A stretch of 16,501 nucleotides of DNA from contig JAURCW010000005.1 of NCBI GenBank assembly GCA_030828265.1, forward strand, positions 1 through 16,501, written 5' to 3'. Below are positions 1-7,456 of this stretch, piece by piece. A program made the position numbers and the translations under genes. Under the pieces are notes generated by a model. That model ran no database searches. It was not told the DNA's origin and saw only the letters and a list, made by a program, of their open reading frames with translations. The stretch comes from Burkholderiales bacterium. Lineage in GTDB: Bacteria; Pseudomonadota; Gammaproteobacteria; Burkholderiales; Burkholderiaceae_A. How positions within the stretch are numbered: the stretch's first letter is position 1; every line of letters begins with the position of its first letter.

Positions 1-777
1 CCCGGTAACCGGCTGACCATTGTTGTCATTGTGCTTCTTGCCGTCTCGGCGGCAGTGATTGCTATGTGGAGGGTGAGCACAACGTCCACTGTGCAAGAAA
101 CCCCCTACTTCCCTCCTGGCCATATTCAAATTGCAAGCAACCAAAAACCGGCCAGTCCGGTCGAAGAGGGAAGTGCCTCAACATCCCAGGTGGCTGAAAC
201 TACACCGCCCGCCAAGCAGCCTGAGGGCAGCGTCCAGGCGACGACACCGGCGTCAGAGCCCACGGCTGCCCCCAAGCCTGAGGAACCATCCGTGGCGACC
301 CAGCCCCCCCCTTCCGCCCAGGTTGTAGCGGCTGCAACCGGCTCGGCTCCGGCTGCCTCTCAACCACAATCGGCCTCGCGGCCCGCGCCAGCTTCATTGC
401 CTAAAACCGAACTTAACAAGAACCCATCTCTTGGGACAGAACCGAGCCTGTCAGATGTCCGAGACAGCGTCGAGCAGTGGCGCCAAAGCTGGGAGTCTAG
501 GCAAGCCGCCGCCTATGTTGAGTTTTATCACCCAAGGTTTCCGGGGCTCACTGGCTTTGCAAGGCAGAAAAATAGCGTCATGGGCCGAGCCCAGTTCATT
601 GAGGTGAAGGTTTCAGACTTGAAGCTGAGCCTTGAACCCGGCTTTACTAAAGCAGAGTTCAAACAACACTATAAATCGAATACTTACGAGAGTTTCGACG
701 TTAAAACACAGCACTGGGTTATGACCAATTCAGGTCCACGCATTATTGAAGAAACAATTCGCAGCCTTAGTCGGTAA
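1..777 (+). CDS. Membrane-anchored protein with Pro/Ala-rich linker and C-terminal NTF2-like domain (5' partial)
   Basis: The frame is open to the left edge, so the true start lies outside the window; the GTG at 31 sits inside a hydrophobic segment and is probably not the start. Visible order: a membrane helix (bases about 16-75, LTIVVIVLL followed by Ala/Val-rich residues), a linker of about 100 residues very rich in Pro, Ala, Ser, Thr and Gln, and a final domain of about 105 residues starting at SVEQWRQSW. That domain has the pattern W-x3-W, Y-x2-FY, R, W/F, FKQHYKS, K and IIEE. This resembles the NTF2/SnoaL-like domain at the end of some proteobacterial L,D-transpeptidases and TPR proteins (Cds6-like). 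From the family I infer a periplasmic or wall-associated role; no enzymatic motif is visible in this part. The 3' end overlaps the opposing membrane-protein gene by 11 bp. Confidence is high that it is coding and moderate for the domain. Confidence 0.75.
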   Translation, partial: PGNRLTIVVIVLLAVSAAVIAMWRVSTTSTVQETPYFPPGHIQIASNQKPASPVEEGSASTSQVAETTPPAKQPEGSVQATTPASEPTAAPKPEEPSVATQPPPSAQVVAAATGSAPAASQPQSASRPAPASLPKTELNKNPSLGTEPSLSDVRDSVEQWRQSWESRQAAAYVEFYHPRFPGLTGFARQKNSVMGRAQFIEVKVSDLKLSLEPGFTKAEFKQHYKSNTYESFDVKTQHWVMTNSGPRIIEETIRSLSR

Positions 778-1366
778 GGGTTTGCGGCCTTAAGAGTGCA
801 AGTGCCCTCACTACAAGAGCAAAAAAGCCGAAGCCCAAAAGCGCACCTGTAAGATCACCTGCAAGCATCTGCCAGAAAGTTATAAGAGTGACGGGCTCTG
901 TTAGCGAGTAGAAATCCCAGAATACGTGATGAAGCACAGCGTTAAACATTGAGGCCAGAAGCGCAACGAGAAGAAAAAGGCTGAGCGTAATTGCTAACGG
1001 CCGCCCCGCCATTGCAAAGCGAAGCAGCAACACCGCTAGGCAAGGCGCAATGGCCGTGAAAAAAGCCTGACTAAGATTTTGTAAAACCGCCAAGTCCTGC
1101 ATGAAGCCTAAAGCCAGAGCCCCTAGAAACAGCCCCAGCGCACCTGAAGCACCTGCCACCAAAATGGCAGCAACACGAACAAACGCGGGCAAGAAAACCA
1201 TGGAGACCCGCTCGTCAATCACGGAGAAAATGGGATCAAGGAGCCGGTTGAGTTGAAAAACTAGGATATATAAAACTGCAAAACCAAGCGCCCAAAGAAG
1301 GCCTTGGGATGGCCAGCCGAGCCCCCCATGGGCGTGCCTGCCTACCTGGCCTGGTTGTTTGCCCAT
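767..1366 (-). CDS. Polytopic inner-membrane protein of unknown function
   Basis: A 199-residue, strongly hydrophobic protein. I see about five or six membrane segments, near residues 24-41, 53-72, 73-92, 97-121, 124-150 and 162-192, with a short polar N-terminus. The stretch FLPAFVRVAAILVAG followed by GALGLFLGALALG loosely recalls MASE1-type sensory membrane domains (a Pro-Ala motif, then a Gly-rich helix). I see no GGDEF, kinase or other output domain, so this is only a resemblance. The ATG at 1366 lies 25 bp inside the preceding MarR-like gene, which suggests translational coupling and a shared transcript. No good ribosome binding site precedes it. Its stop overlaps the convergent gene ending at 777. 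I do not recognise a specific family. Confidence 0.75.
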   Translation of the reverse strand: MGKQPGQVGRHAHGGLGWPSQGLLWALGFAVLYILVFQLNRLLDPIFSVIDERVSMVFLPAFVRVAAILVAGASGALGLFLGALALGFMQDLAVLQNLSQAFFTAIAPCLAVLLLRFAMAGRPLAITLSLFLLVALLASMFNAVLHHVFWDFYSLTEPVTLITFWQMLAGDLTGALLGFGFFALVVRALALLRPQTLTD

Positions 1367-1686
1367 TCGGCCACACGACGGCTTAAAACGCCAAATGTTT
1401 TAATCGCCTTCGAGGTTGGCGACACAATACGACGACGGGAGTCGGCAGGGTCAACCTGAAAGCTAAGAAAGCCTGTGCGATCGAGCAAGGCCAAGCATTT
1501 ATGAATGGTTGCTGGCGAGGCAACCCGTGAATCGAGCACGATGGACTGAACAAATAGAGGGTCCTTGGGGTTGTAACGGTGCATCACCCATTCGAGGACT
1601 CGTTGCGACCGATCGTCGAGTTGTCCGAAATCGGTCTCGTTCGCAGTAATGTCAATAAGACGACGGAGATTTAACCAGGCATCCAT
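1342..1686 (-). CDS. MarR-like winged-helix DNA-binding protein
   Basis: A 114-residue protein consisting mainly of a winged helix-turn-helix domain. A probable recognition helix is at residues 57-74 (SPATIHKCLALLDRTGFL). It is followed by a wing with DPADSRRRIVSPT, which matches the Asp-x-Arg-Arg wing of MarR regulators. It is shorter than a typical MarR protein (about 140-150), mainly at the N-terminus and in the C-terminal dimer helix. It lies 3' of hupB, with its ATG about 20 bp after the hupB terminator, and overlaps the downstream membrane-protein gene. The leader is A/T-rich with no clear Shine-Dalgarno sequence. I infer a regulator acting with, or on, the membrane protein; the ligand and targets are unknown. 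Confidence 0.7.
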   Translation of the reverse strand: MDAWLNLRRLIDITANETDFGQLDDRSQRVLEWVMHRYNPKDPLFVQSIVLDSRVASPATIHKCLALLDRTGFLSFQVDPADSRRRIVSPTSKAIKTFGVLSRRVAEWANNQAR

Positions 1687-1705
1687 AATTTTTATTCAAG
1701 AAAGT

Positions 1706-1738
1706 AAAAAGCCCAGGGATGAGGACATCACTGGGCTT
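1706..1738 (-). terminator. Rho-independent terminator after hupB
   Basis: On the minus strand the 8-base arms AAGCCCAG and CTGGGCTT (plus-strand 1731-1738 and 1709-1716) pair. Inside them a second 4-base stem GATG/CATC closes a TCCT loop after a single T-C mismatch. A run of five T (1706-1710, partly within the stem) follows. Position, about 70 bp after the HU stop codon, and form fit an intrinsic terminator. The MarR-like gene begins roughly 20 bp further on, so read-through may matter. Confidence 0.8.
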
Positions 1739-1809
1739 GGGAATTACAGGAGGCTGTTGACAAAGCACTTCGACAAAAATGCCTCGACCTCTTGATCTTA
1801 ATTTACAAC

Positions 1810-2091
1810 TTAACGCTTTTTGTTAACAGCGTCTTTGAAGGCCTTGCCGGCCGTAAACTTCACGGTTTTTGCAGCTGCAATTTTGATGGTCTCGCCGGTG
1901 CGAGGATTGCGGCCAGTGCGCGCGGCGCGCTTGCCGGAGCCAAAGGTTCCAAAGCCGACCAGCTGCACGGAGTCTCCCTTGGAGACTGCTTTGATAATAG
2001 TGGCAACCATGGCGCCGACAACTTCATCAGTCTTTGACTTGGAAAGGTCGGTGGCATTGGCGATGGCTTCAACGAGATCTGCTTTATTCAT
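1810..2091 (-). CDS. hupB: HU-type histone-like DNA-binding protein
   Basis: A 93-residue nucleoid protein of the HU/IHF family, which bends DNA as a dimer. It starts [11 protein letters not shown], the classic HU N-terminus, and carries the family signature [25 protein letters not shown] at about residues 44-68, with the GRNPRTGE tip of the DNA-clasping arm. The ATG at 2091 is chosen because HU proteins start here and AGAGGG lies just upstream; the frame continues 19 codons further but those residues do not belong to the fold. It is followed by an intrinsic terminator. The sequence fits HU better than IHF because of the arm sequence and the N-terminus; whether it is the alpha or beta type cannot be decided, so hupB is a conventional choice. 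Confidence 0.93.
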   Translation of the reverse strand: MNKADLVEAIANATDLSKSKTDEVVGAMVATIIKAVSKGDSVQLVGFGTFGSGKRAARTGRNPRTGETIKIAAAKTVKFTAGKAFKDAVNKKR

Positions 2092-2138
2092 AGTCCCTCT
2101 TTTGCGAAAAAAATATGTAAGAGTTGTGTGGAGTCTGC

Positions 2139-2169
2139 AGTGTACCAATGGTTGAGGTCATTTTCGCAA
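2139..2169 (-). promoter_or_regulatory. Possible hupB promoter
   Basis: Reading toward hupB, TTGCGA (plus-strand 2164-2169) and TACACT (2139-2144) could serve as -35 and -10 elements. Their spacing of 19 bp is longer than ideal, so this is a weak call. The transcript would carry a leader of about 40 bases. Confidence 0.25.
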
Positions 2170-2202
2170 CCCCGGGGCTTCCCTTAGATAAAAAATTTAC
2201 GA

Positions 2203-2230
2203 TTGAGCGAAAGTCTGCACCATCTGTAAA
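2203..2230 (+). promoter_or_regulatory. Possible trmB promoter
   Basis: TTGAGC (2203-2208) and TGTAAA (2225-2230), 16 bp apart, lie about 60 bp upstream of the trmB start. Each matches the sigma-70 consensus at four of six positions. A TATAAC hexamer at 2257-2262 is an alternative -10 element without a good -35. The call is tentative. Confidence 0.22.
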
Positions 2231-2292
2231 CAAAAACGCCCCAAAACGCAACGATTTATAACAAGTTACTCCACTCGATTTGGCGAAAATTC

Positions 2293-3063
2293 ATGTCTAA
2301 CCCAAGAGAATCCTCTGAACTCAGCCCGGTAACGGTCGAAACAGCCGAAATGGAAGGCTCAACACCAAAACTTTCACGAGTTAGAAGCTACGTTCGACGC
2401 CAAGGGAAAATAACAGCGGGTCAACGTCGGGCCCTGACCCAAGATGCACACCACTGGCTTATTCCTTTTGAAGGAAAGCCCCTGGAGCTTGCTTCAATCT
2501 TCCAGAATGATCATCCGGTTGTGCTTGAGATTGGATTCGGCATGGGCGAAACCACGCAGGCGATTGCCGAACAAAGCCCGGAGGTCAACTTCCTTGGCAT
2601 CGAGGTGTATACCGCGGGGGTAGGGAGCCTGCTGAATCGAATTGCACAAAAGGGACTGACCAACATTCGAATTATTCAACACGATGCGGTTGAGGTTTTA
2701 GAGCAATCCATTGAAGCCTCGAGCCTTGATGCTGTTCATATTTTCTTTCCCGACCCCTGGCACAAAAAAAGGCACCACAAACGCAGGCTCATTCAGTCAG
2801 GCTTTGTCGACCTTCTGGCCTTGCGACTCAAGCCAGGAGGCATCTTGCACTGCGCAACAGACTGGCGGCCCTATGCCGAGCAGATGCTTGAAGTACTCTC
2901 GGGCTGCGCCCTGCTTGACAATACGAGCCAGGGCTACAGCCCTCGACCAAGCTACCGCCCGCTTACAAAGTTTGAATCGCGAGGGCTGGCACTTGGCCAC
3001 GAAGTGGCCGACCTTGTCTTTAGCCGGCGACTCCCCAGTCCACCCAGCCAAACTGCCAGCTAA
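2293..3063 (+). CDS. trmB: tRNA (guanine-N7-)-methyltransferase
   Basis: Transfers a methyl group from S-adenosylmethionine to N7 of G46 in the tRNA variable loop. The 256-residue protein shows the family pattern in order: RSYVRRQGKIT (31-41), the SAM-binding LEIGFGMGE (78-86), IEVYTAGVG (103-111), FPDPWHKKRHHKRR (152-165) and RPLTKFESRGLALGH near 223-237. The first 25 residues are a polar, probably disordered extension. No strong Shine-Dalgarno sequence precedes the ATG. The final 44 bp overlap the opposing uppP gene, so the C-terminal tail after the LGH motif is constrained by both proteins. The gene is divergent from hupB across 201 bp. Confidence 0.95.
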   Translation: MSNPRESSELSPVTVETAEMEGSTPKLSRVRSYVRRQGKITAGQRRALTQDAHHWLIPFEGKPLELASIFQNDHPVVLEIGFGMGETTQAIAEQSPEVNFLGIEVYTAGVGSLLNRIAQKGLTNIRIIQHDAVEVLEQSIEASSLDAVHIFFPDPWHKKRHHKRRLIQSGFVDLLALRLKPGGILHCATDWRPYAEQMLEVLSGCALLDNTSQGYSPRPSYRPLTKFESRGLALGHEVADLVFSRRLPSPPSQTAS

Positions 3064-3931
3064 GCAGAACAAGAAGGCCAAAGCCAATTCGGTAATAGGC
3101 AAAGCCGTTGAGACTGTGGCTTGAGACAAATCGCAGCAACCAGCGAACGACAAGCAGGGCCACAGCAAAGGATGAGACCGTCCCAATAAGAAAGAGTCCA
3201 AGGTCCTCGATGTGCAGGGCATCCCACTGCCGAGCGACGCTGTAGGCCGCCGCAGCAAAAAGGGTTGGCACAGCCAAGAAGAAAGAAAACTCGGTGGCCG
3301 CCTTTCGGGAGAATCCAAAGAGCATGCCGCCAATAATGGTGGCGCCCGATCGACTTGTTCCGGGAATAAGGGCAAAGGCCTGGGCAAAGCCAATTTTCAG
3401 CGCATCAAGCGGGCCAACCTCGTCAACCGATGCAATGCGAATTGTCTCGGGGGCCTTGGCCTGAGAACGCTCGACCCAAAGAATAATAAATCCGCCAAGC
3501 ACAAGCGCAAACGCAACCCAGACTGGGTTAAACAGCGCAGCCTTAATGAACCCACCAAACAAAAGACCCAGGAAAGCCGCCGGTAAAAACGCAAGGAATA
3601 GATTGGGTAGAAAACGCTCGGATGCATTGAGCCCGGCGCGATGCTGACCAGACCGAAAAAAACTCCACCAGACCCTTGGGCGCAATGCTGGGCCGAGGGC
3701 TGCTGCAAACTTGGCTCGGTAGAGCCACAGAATGGAGGAGACAGCCCCGGTTTGAATGGCAATGTCAAAAACCTTCGCCCGCTCATCATCAAAGCCCAGA
3801 ACAGAGCCAACAATAATAAGATGCCCTGTGGATGAGATGGGAAGAAACTCGGTAAGGCCTTCAACAATACCCAGTACCAGGGCCTTAAGCTCAACAGGCA
3901 TGGCACGCAGGGTCAACAGAATTTCATCCAT
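3020..3931 (-). CDS. uppP: Undecaprenyl-diphosphatase
   Basis: Integral inner-membrane enzyme that dephosphorylates undecaprenyl pyrophosphate, recycling the lipid carrier for peptidoglycan and surface polysaccharides; it belongs to the bacitracin-resistance BacA/UppP family. From the ATG at 3931 it has 303 residues (E. coli about 273). Both catalytic motifs are intact: VEGLTEFLPISSTGH (residues 23-37, with the essential Glu and Ser) and IPGTSRSGATI in the middle of the protein. Several hydrophobic helices follow in the C-terminal half. The frame runs 23 codons further upstream, but those would overlap the divergent methyltransferase gene and do not look like UppP. No strong ribosome binding site is visible. 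A later ATG at 3901 is a possible alternative start. Confidence 0.93.
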   Translation of the reverse strand: MDEILLTLRAMPVELKALVLGIVEGLTEFLPISSTGHLIIVGSVLGFDDERAKVFDIAIQTGAVSSILWLYRAKFAAALGPALRPRVWWSFFRSGQHRAGLNASERFLPNLFLAFLPAAFLGLLFGGFIKAALFNPVWVAFALVLGGFIILWVERSQAKAPETIRIASVDEVGPLDALKIGFAQAFALIPGTSRSGATIIGGMLFGFSRKAATEFSFFLAVPTLFAAAAYSVARQWDALHIEDLGLFLIGTVSSFAVALLVVRWLLRFVSSHSLNGFAYYRIGFGLLVLLSWQFGWVDWGVAG

Positions 3932-3965
3932 AACTGCGCATAATAAGGGGTAGGAGAAATGAGCC

Positions 3966-4631
3966 ATGCAGACCCTTGACATCCAACAAGCCCGAGCCAA
4001 TATGATTGCCCAGCAGATTCGTCCCTGGGATGTTCTTGACGATCGGGTTTTGAAAAGCCTCGAGCGACTGCCACGCGAGCAGTTTGTGCCGAACGAGCTT
4101 CAGCACCTTGCATTTGTTGATATGGAGCTACCCCTTGGCCATGGCCAGGTCATGCTGGCCCCAAAGGTGGAGGCCCGCATTCTCCAAGAGCTCAGCCTAA
4201 AGGCCAATGACGAGGCCCTTGAAATTGGAACAGGCTCGGGCTACATGGCCGGGCTTCTGAGCTTGCAGTGCAGAACGGTTACCTCGGTGGAGAAGTATTC
4301 CGGCCTCGCTGCTTTCGCCCAAAGCAATCTTGAGGCGGCTCAGCGACAGAATGTCACGGTGCTGGAAGGTAACGGGCTTTTAGAGGACCCTCGGTGGGCG
4401 CATCGCCAGTTCGATGTTATTGTTCTTTCAGGTGGCCTGCCTGAAGTTCCCGAGGCTATCCTGAAGCTTCTAAGGCCCAATGGGCGGCTTATTGCCTTAG
4501 TTGGAAAGGCGCCCATCATGCAGGCTGTTCTTATTGAACAGACCCGTTTTTCCAGCCGTCGTTTCGGTCTGTTTGAAACCCTTACCCAGCCCCTTGAGGA
4601 CCTTCCACTCGCAGAGCGCTTCGACTTTTAG
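3966..4631 (+). CDS. Protein-L-isoaspartate O-methyltransferase-like protein
   Basis: A 221-residue SAM-dependent methyltransferase of the PIMT (Pcm) family. The SAM site LEIGTGSGYMAGLL is clear, preceded by RANMIAQQIRPWDVLD and LPREQFVP and followed by FDVIVLSGGLPEVP. The region that in canonical PIMT reads GQTISQP, near the substrate, is here GHGQVMLAPKVEARIL; the conserved Thr/Ser and Gln-Pro are missing. As I recall, this variant is typical of the betaproteobacterial gene next to tolC, so isoaspartate repair activity is uncertain. TAGGAG at 3951-3956 gives a good ribosome binding site. It is divergent from uppP with only 34 bp between starts and sits 30 bp upstream of tolC, probably in the same transcript. 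Confidence 0.85.
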   Translation: MQTLDIQQARANMIAQQIRPWDVLDDRVLKSLERLPREQFVPNELQHLAFVDMELPLGHGQVMLAPKVEARILQELSLKANDEALEIGTGSGYMAGLLSLQCRTVTSVEKYSGLAAFAQSNLEAAQRQNVTVLEGNGLLEDPRWAHRQFDVIVLSGGLPEVPEAILKLLRPNGRLIALVGKAPIMQAVLIEQTRFSSRRFGLFETLTQPLEDLPLAERFDF

Positions 4632-4661
4632 CTCACTCAAAGCCGCCTCACCCAACGACCC

Positions 4662-6062
4662 ATGCATATGCCCCCCCTTCTTCCTGTCCTACCCTCGGAC
4701 CAAGTCATTCAGCCGCTCCAACAGCGACTTCGACCCGTGCGCGCCCTGCTGCTTGCAAGCCTTGCCTTCGCAGCCCATTCCCAGGTTATGGCGCTCAGTC
4801 TTCAGCAGGCCGCAGAGCTTGCCCTCAACAACGACCCGCAGTACCTAGCTGCTCAAAAAGCCACGCAGGGTTCTGAAGAGGCTTTAAACCAGGCCAGAGG
4901 CGGGCGTCTTCCCTTTGTGTCGGCAGCAGCCTCCTCGGGCAAGTCGGAGATCGAGGCCATGACTGGGGCGGGGTCAACCACCGATCTAAAGCCACGTAGC
5001 TATCGCCTTAGCATCTCCCAGTCCTTGCTTAACTTTGAAACCAATGCGGGAGTTCGTCAGGCCGAGGCAGGCCTGAGCGCCTCGCAGGCCGCGCTTGAAA
5101 ACGCCCGTCAGCAAACCCTTCTGCGGCTCGCCAGGGCCTACTTCGATATTCTGGCGGCCCAGGACAGTCTTTCCACCGTGCGCTCTGAAAAGGCTGCCAT
5201 TGCCGAGCAGCTCGAGCTTGCCAAGCGCAGCTTTGAGGTGGGTACTGCCACCATTACCGACCAGCAAGAGGCCCAGGCTCGTTTTGACCTTGTTCAGGCA
5301 CGCGAAATCCAGGCGCAGAACACCTTAAGCATTCGCAGAAACAGCCTGGCTGTTCTCATTCGTCAGCCCTCCCCCGAGCGGCTTGATGGCATTGGCCAGT
5401 CCATTGCCATTCCCTCGCCCGAACCATTAAACATCGATAGCTGGATTCAAGAAGCCCTGCGAGCAAGCCCGGCCCTTATGCAGGCTCAGGCGGCTGCAAA
5501 GGCTGCCCAGGAGGCCGTTGAGAAAGCCCGTGGTGCCGAGCTTCCAAGCCTTGGGCTGCAGCTCAGTCATGGCCGTAGCTGGGAGTCCACCGCGCCCGGC
5601 CAAGATGTGCGCAGCAATGCGGTAGGTGTTGAGCTCTCGGTGCCCATCTGGCAGGCTGTGTCTCGGGCTGCCACACGGCAGGCCCAGGCCGCTGCGGACG
5701 AGGCCGGTCACCAGGCTGAGTTTGCGCGGCTTTCGGCAGAACAGGCTGCTAGGACAGCCTTCTTAAACGTGACCGCAGGACTTGCGAAGGTTGCCGCCCT
5801 TGAGGCCGCGGAGACCTCAAGCAAACTGGCACTCGCCTCCAACAAACTTGGCTACGAGGTGGGTGTGGGAACAAACATTGATGTTTTAAATGCGCAGCAA
5901 CAGCTCTTTGCCGCCCAACGTGATCTCTTTCAGGCCCGTTACGACACGCTTTTGGCAAGCCTTGAGCTTCAGGCCGCCACCGGCCAGCTTCAGCTTGCAA
6001 ACCTTGCCTCCATGAGCGAACTTATATTACGTTCGGCTGCAGCGACCAAGAACGCGCCTTAG
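4662..6062 (+). CDS. tolC: TolC-family outer-membrane channel protein
   Basis: Outer-membrane and periplasmic channel that works with type I secretion systems and multidrug efflux pumps. The 466-residue protein has an N-terminal signal peptide: Arg residues at 22, 24 and 27, a hydrophobic core near 28-38, and likely cleavage after QVMA around residue 44. Two outer-membrane efflux protein repeats follow, roughly 45-245 and 255-450, both rich in Ala/Gln heptads typical of the coiled-coil barrel (for example LSLQQAAELALNNDP and later IDVLNAQQQLFAAQRDL). The ATG at 4662 makes a long n-region; a GTG at 4737 is a possible later start. No inner-membrane pump or fusion gene is nearby. The stop overlaps the opposing waaA stop by 4 bp. 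Confidence 0.92.
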   Translation: MHMPPLLPVLPSDQVIQPLQQRLRPVRALLLASLAFAAHSQVMALSLQQAAELALNNDPQYLAAQKATQGSEEALNQARGGRLPFVSAAASSGKSEIEAMTGAGSTTDLKPRSYRLSISQSLLNFETNAGVRQAEAGLSASQAALENARQQTLLRLARAYFDILAAQDSLSTVRSEKAAIAEQLELAKRSFEVGTATITDQQEAQARFDLVQAREIQAQNTLSIRRNSLAVLIRQPSPERLDGIGQSIAIPSPEPLNIDSWIQEALRASPALMQAQAAAKAAQEAVEKARGAELPSLGLQLSHGRSWESTAPGQDVRSNAVGVELSVPIWQAVSRAATRQAQAAADEAGHQAEFARLSAEQAARTAFLNVTAGLAKVAALEAAETSSKLALASNKLGYEVGVGTNIDVLNAQQQLFAAQRDLFQARYDTLLASLELQAATGQLQLANLASMSELILRSAAATKNAP

Positions 6063-7396
6063 TTCATCAAGGCATCAAGGGCGTCTAGGGTTTTTTGTGT
6101 TGCGCCTTGGCGGGCCACCACAAAGTCTAAGGCAGCCCGGCCGGATGATCGAAGTCTTGGTAGGGAACGGCCAAGCTCATAGGCCTCACGAACAAAATTC
6201 TGCGCTGATGCAATTCGAAACCCTGCGCCAGAGTCGAGTAAATCTTGGGCTAGGCTTTCAAAGTTAAACATGTGAGGTCCAAAGAAAACGGGACGGCCCT
6301 GAGCACAGGCCTCGATGGGGTTCTGGCCGCCAAGTGGCAATAAACTTCCGCCAATTAAGCAAAGATCACTCGCGGCTACAAAGGCCTGCATCTCGCCAAG
6401 GCTGTCACCCAAGAGTAGCTGCATATCTTGATCGAGCGTGTCTGGCAATTGGCTGCGGCGGCAGCGACGTAAGTTATAGCCTGCCGCCATTTTGTCGACC
6501 CGGTCAAACCGCTCGGGATGCCGAGGGACAACAATAAGCAAAACGCCCTGCGGACGTTGCTCGGCAAAGGCTTGAAGAAGAGCCTCTTCCTCATCGTCGC
6601 GCGTGCTTATTGCAAGCCAGACCTGACGGTGGGACCAGCGACTGCGCCAGCCCTGACCCACAGCAATCTGATGATGATCGAGCTGCACATCAAACTTCAG
6701 GCTTCCGGAGGCCTCCAGAACCCGTTTCGCCCCCGCGGCCTGAAACCTGTGGGCATCGGCCTGCGACTGGGGAAGTACCGCAGCAAGTCCACCTAAGGCC
6801 GGGGCAGCAAGCCATGAGAACTGGCGAAAACGTTTAAGTGCCCGCTCGGACATGCGTGCATTTACAAGTGCCACCGGCACCTGATGGGCACGGCAGGCCG
6901 CAAGTAAATTGGGCCAGAGCTCGGTCTCCATAAGAACCAGTGCATCGGGTCGCAGTTCACTCAGAAACCGATGTACCGCCCAGGGAAAATCAAGCGGGCA
7001 ATAGGCCAAGAAAACGCGGCTACCCAGCAGATCTTCAAAAAGCGTCTGCGCCGTCTGACGGCCCGTGGGCGTCGTCTGAGTGAGCATGACCCTTGCCCCG
7101 GGATGCCGCGCCAGCCATGCCCTAAGAAGGGGGGCGGCGGCTCGAGTCTCACCCACAGAAACGGCATGCAGCCAAAGCCTCGGGCCAAGACTGTTGGACG
7201 TCTCGGCATGACCCGCGCCCAAAGCAAGCAATCGCACGGGCACCCTTCCTAGGAAACGCTGAGACCACGCCTTGCGATAGGCCGGTTGAGCAAGGCTTCG
7301 ATAAAGAAGACGCAGGGCTATGGAGGGAAGCAGTCCAACCAAAACAAGACTGTAGCTGGCACGCGCAAGCCTTTCAAACCAACGCTCCGAACGCAT
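6059..7396 (-). CDS. waaA: 3-deoxy-D-manno-octulosonic acid (Kdo) transferase
   Basis: Inner-membrane-associated glycosyltransferase that adds Kdo from CMP-Kdo to the lipid A precursor. From the ATG at 7396 it has 445 residues; a TTG at 7429 in the same frame would add 11. An N-terminal hydrophobic anchor (about residues 14-34) precedes AYRKAWSQRFLG. The catalytic region WLHAVSVGETRA has the expected Glu at 83. Then come METELWPN (about 156), NARMSERA, VPRHPERF (290-297), GDSLGEM (330-336) and the CMP-binding GGSLLPLGGQNPIEA (349-363). The usual STHEGEE reads STRDDEEE here. It lies 27-60 bp downstream of the phosphomannomutase gene, probably co-transcribed, and ends against tolC. Confidence 0.93.
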   Translation of the reverse strand: MRSERWFERLARASYSLVLVGLLPSIALRLLYRSLAQPAYRKAWSQRFLGRVPVRLLALGAGHAETSNSLGPRLWLHAVSVGETRAAAPLLRAWLARHPGARVMLTQTTPTGRQTAQTLFEDLLGSRVFLAYCPLDFPWAVHRFLSELRPDALVLMETELWPNLLAACRAHQVPVALVNARMSERALKRFRQFSWLAAPALGGLAAVLPQSQADAHRFQAAGAKRVLEASGSLKFDVQLDHHQIAVGQGWRSRWSHRQVWLAISTRDDEEEALLQAFAEQRPQGVLLIVVPRHPERFDRVDKMAAGYNLRRCRRSQLPDTLDQDMQLLLGDSLGEMQAFVAASDLCLIGGSLLPLGGQNPIEACAQGRPVFFGPHMFNFESLAQDLLDSGAGFRIASAQNFVREAYELGRSLPRLRSSGRAALDFVVARQGATQKTLDALDALMN

Positions 7397-7456
7397 CAAA
7401 TGGGCGCGTGGCTGGGGCGACCGAACCAAGGGTAGGCCAAGGAGCGCCGTGGGCGG

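Noticed and set aside
1754..1759. TTGACA hexamer on the plus strand after hupB
   Set aside because: A perfect -35 match, but no suitable -10 follows at 15-19 bp and no plus-strand gene lies downstream.
2092..2148. 19-residue N-terminal extension of HU
   Set aside because: HU proteins begin at MNKADL, a ribosome binding site precedes that ATG, and the extension occupies the promoter region.
1820..2155. 111-codon open frame on the plus strand opposite hupB
   Set aside because: HU is clear on the other strand; this frame is its complement.
2797..3393. 198-codon open frame on the minus strand across the trmB-uppP junction
   Set aside because: It lies in another frame of uppP and antisense to trmB, both unmistakable genes; the translation has no recognisable domain or bias expected of a real protein.
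3397..3906. 169-codon open frame on the minus strand
   Set aside because: Out-of-frame shadow of uppP, whose motifs are intact in the correct frame.
3940..3945. TATTAT on the minus strand as a -10 element for uppP
   Set aside because: A good -10 match just before the start codon, but no acceptable -35 at the right distance; not listed as a promoter.
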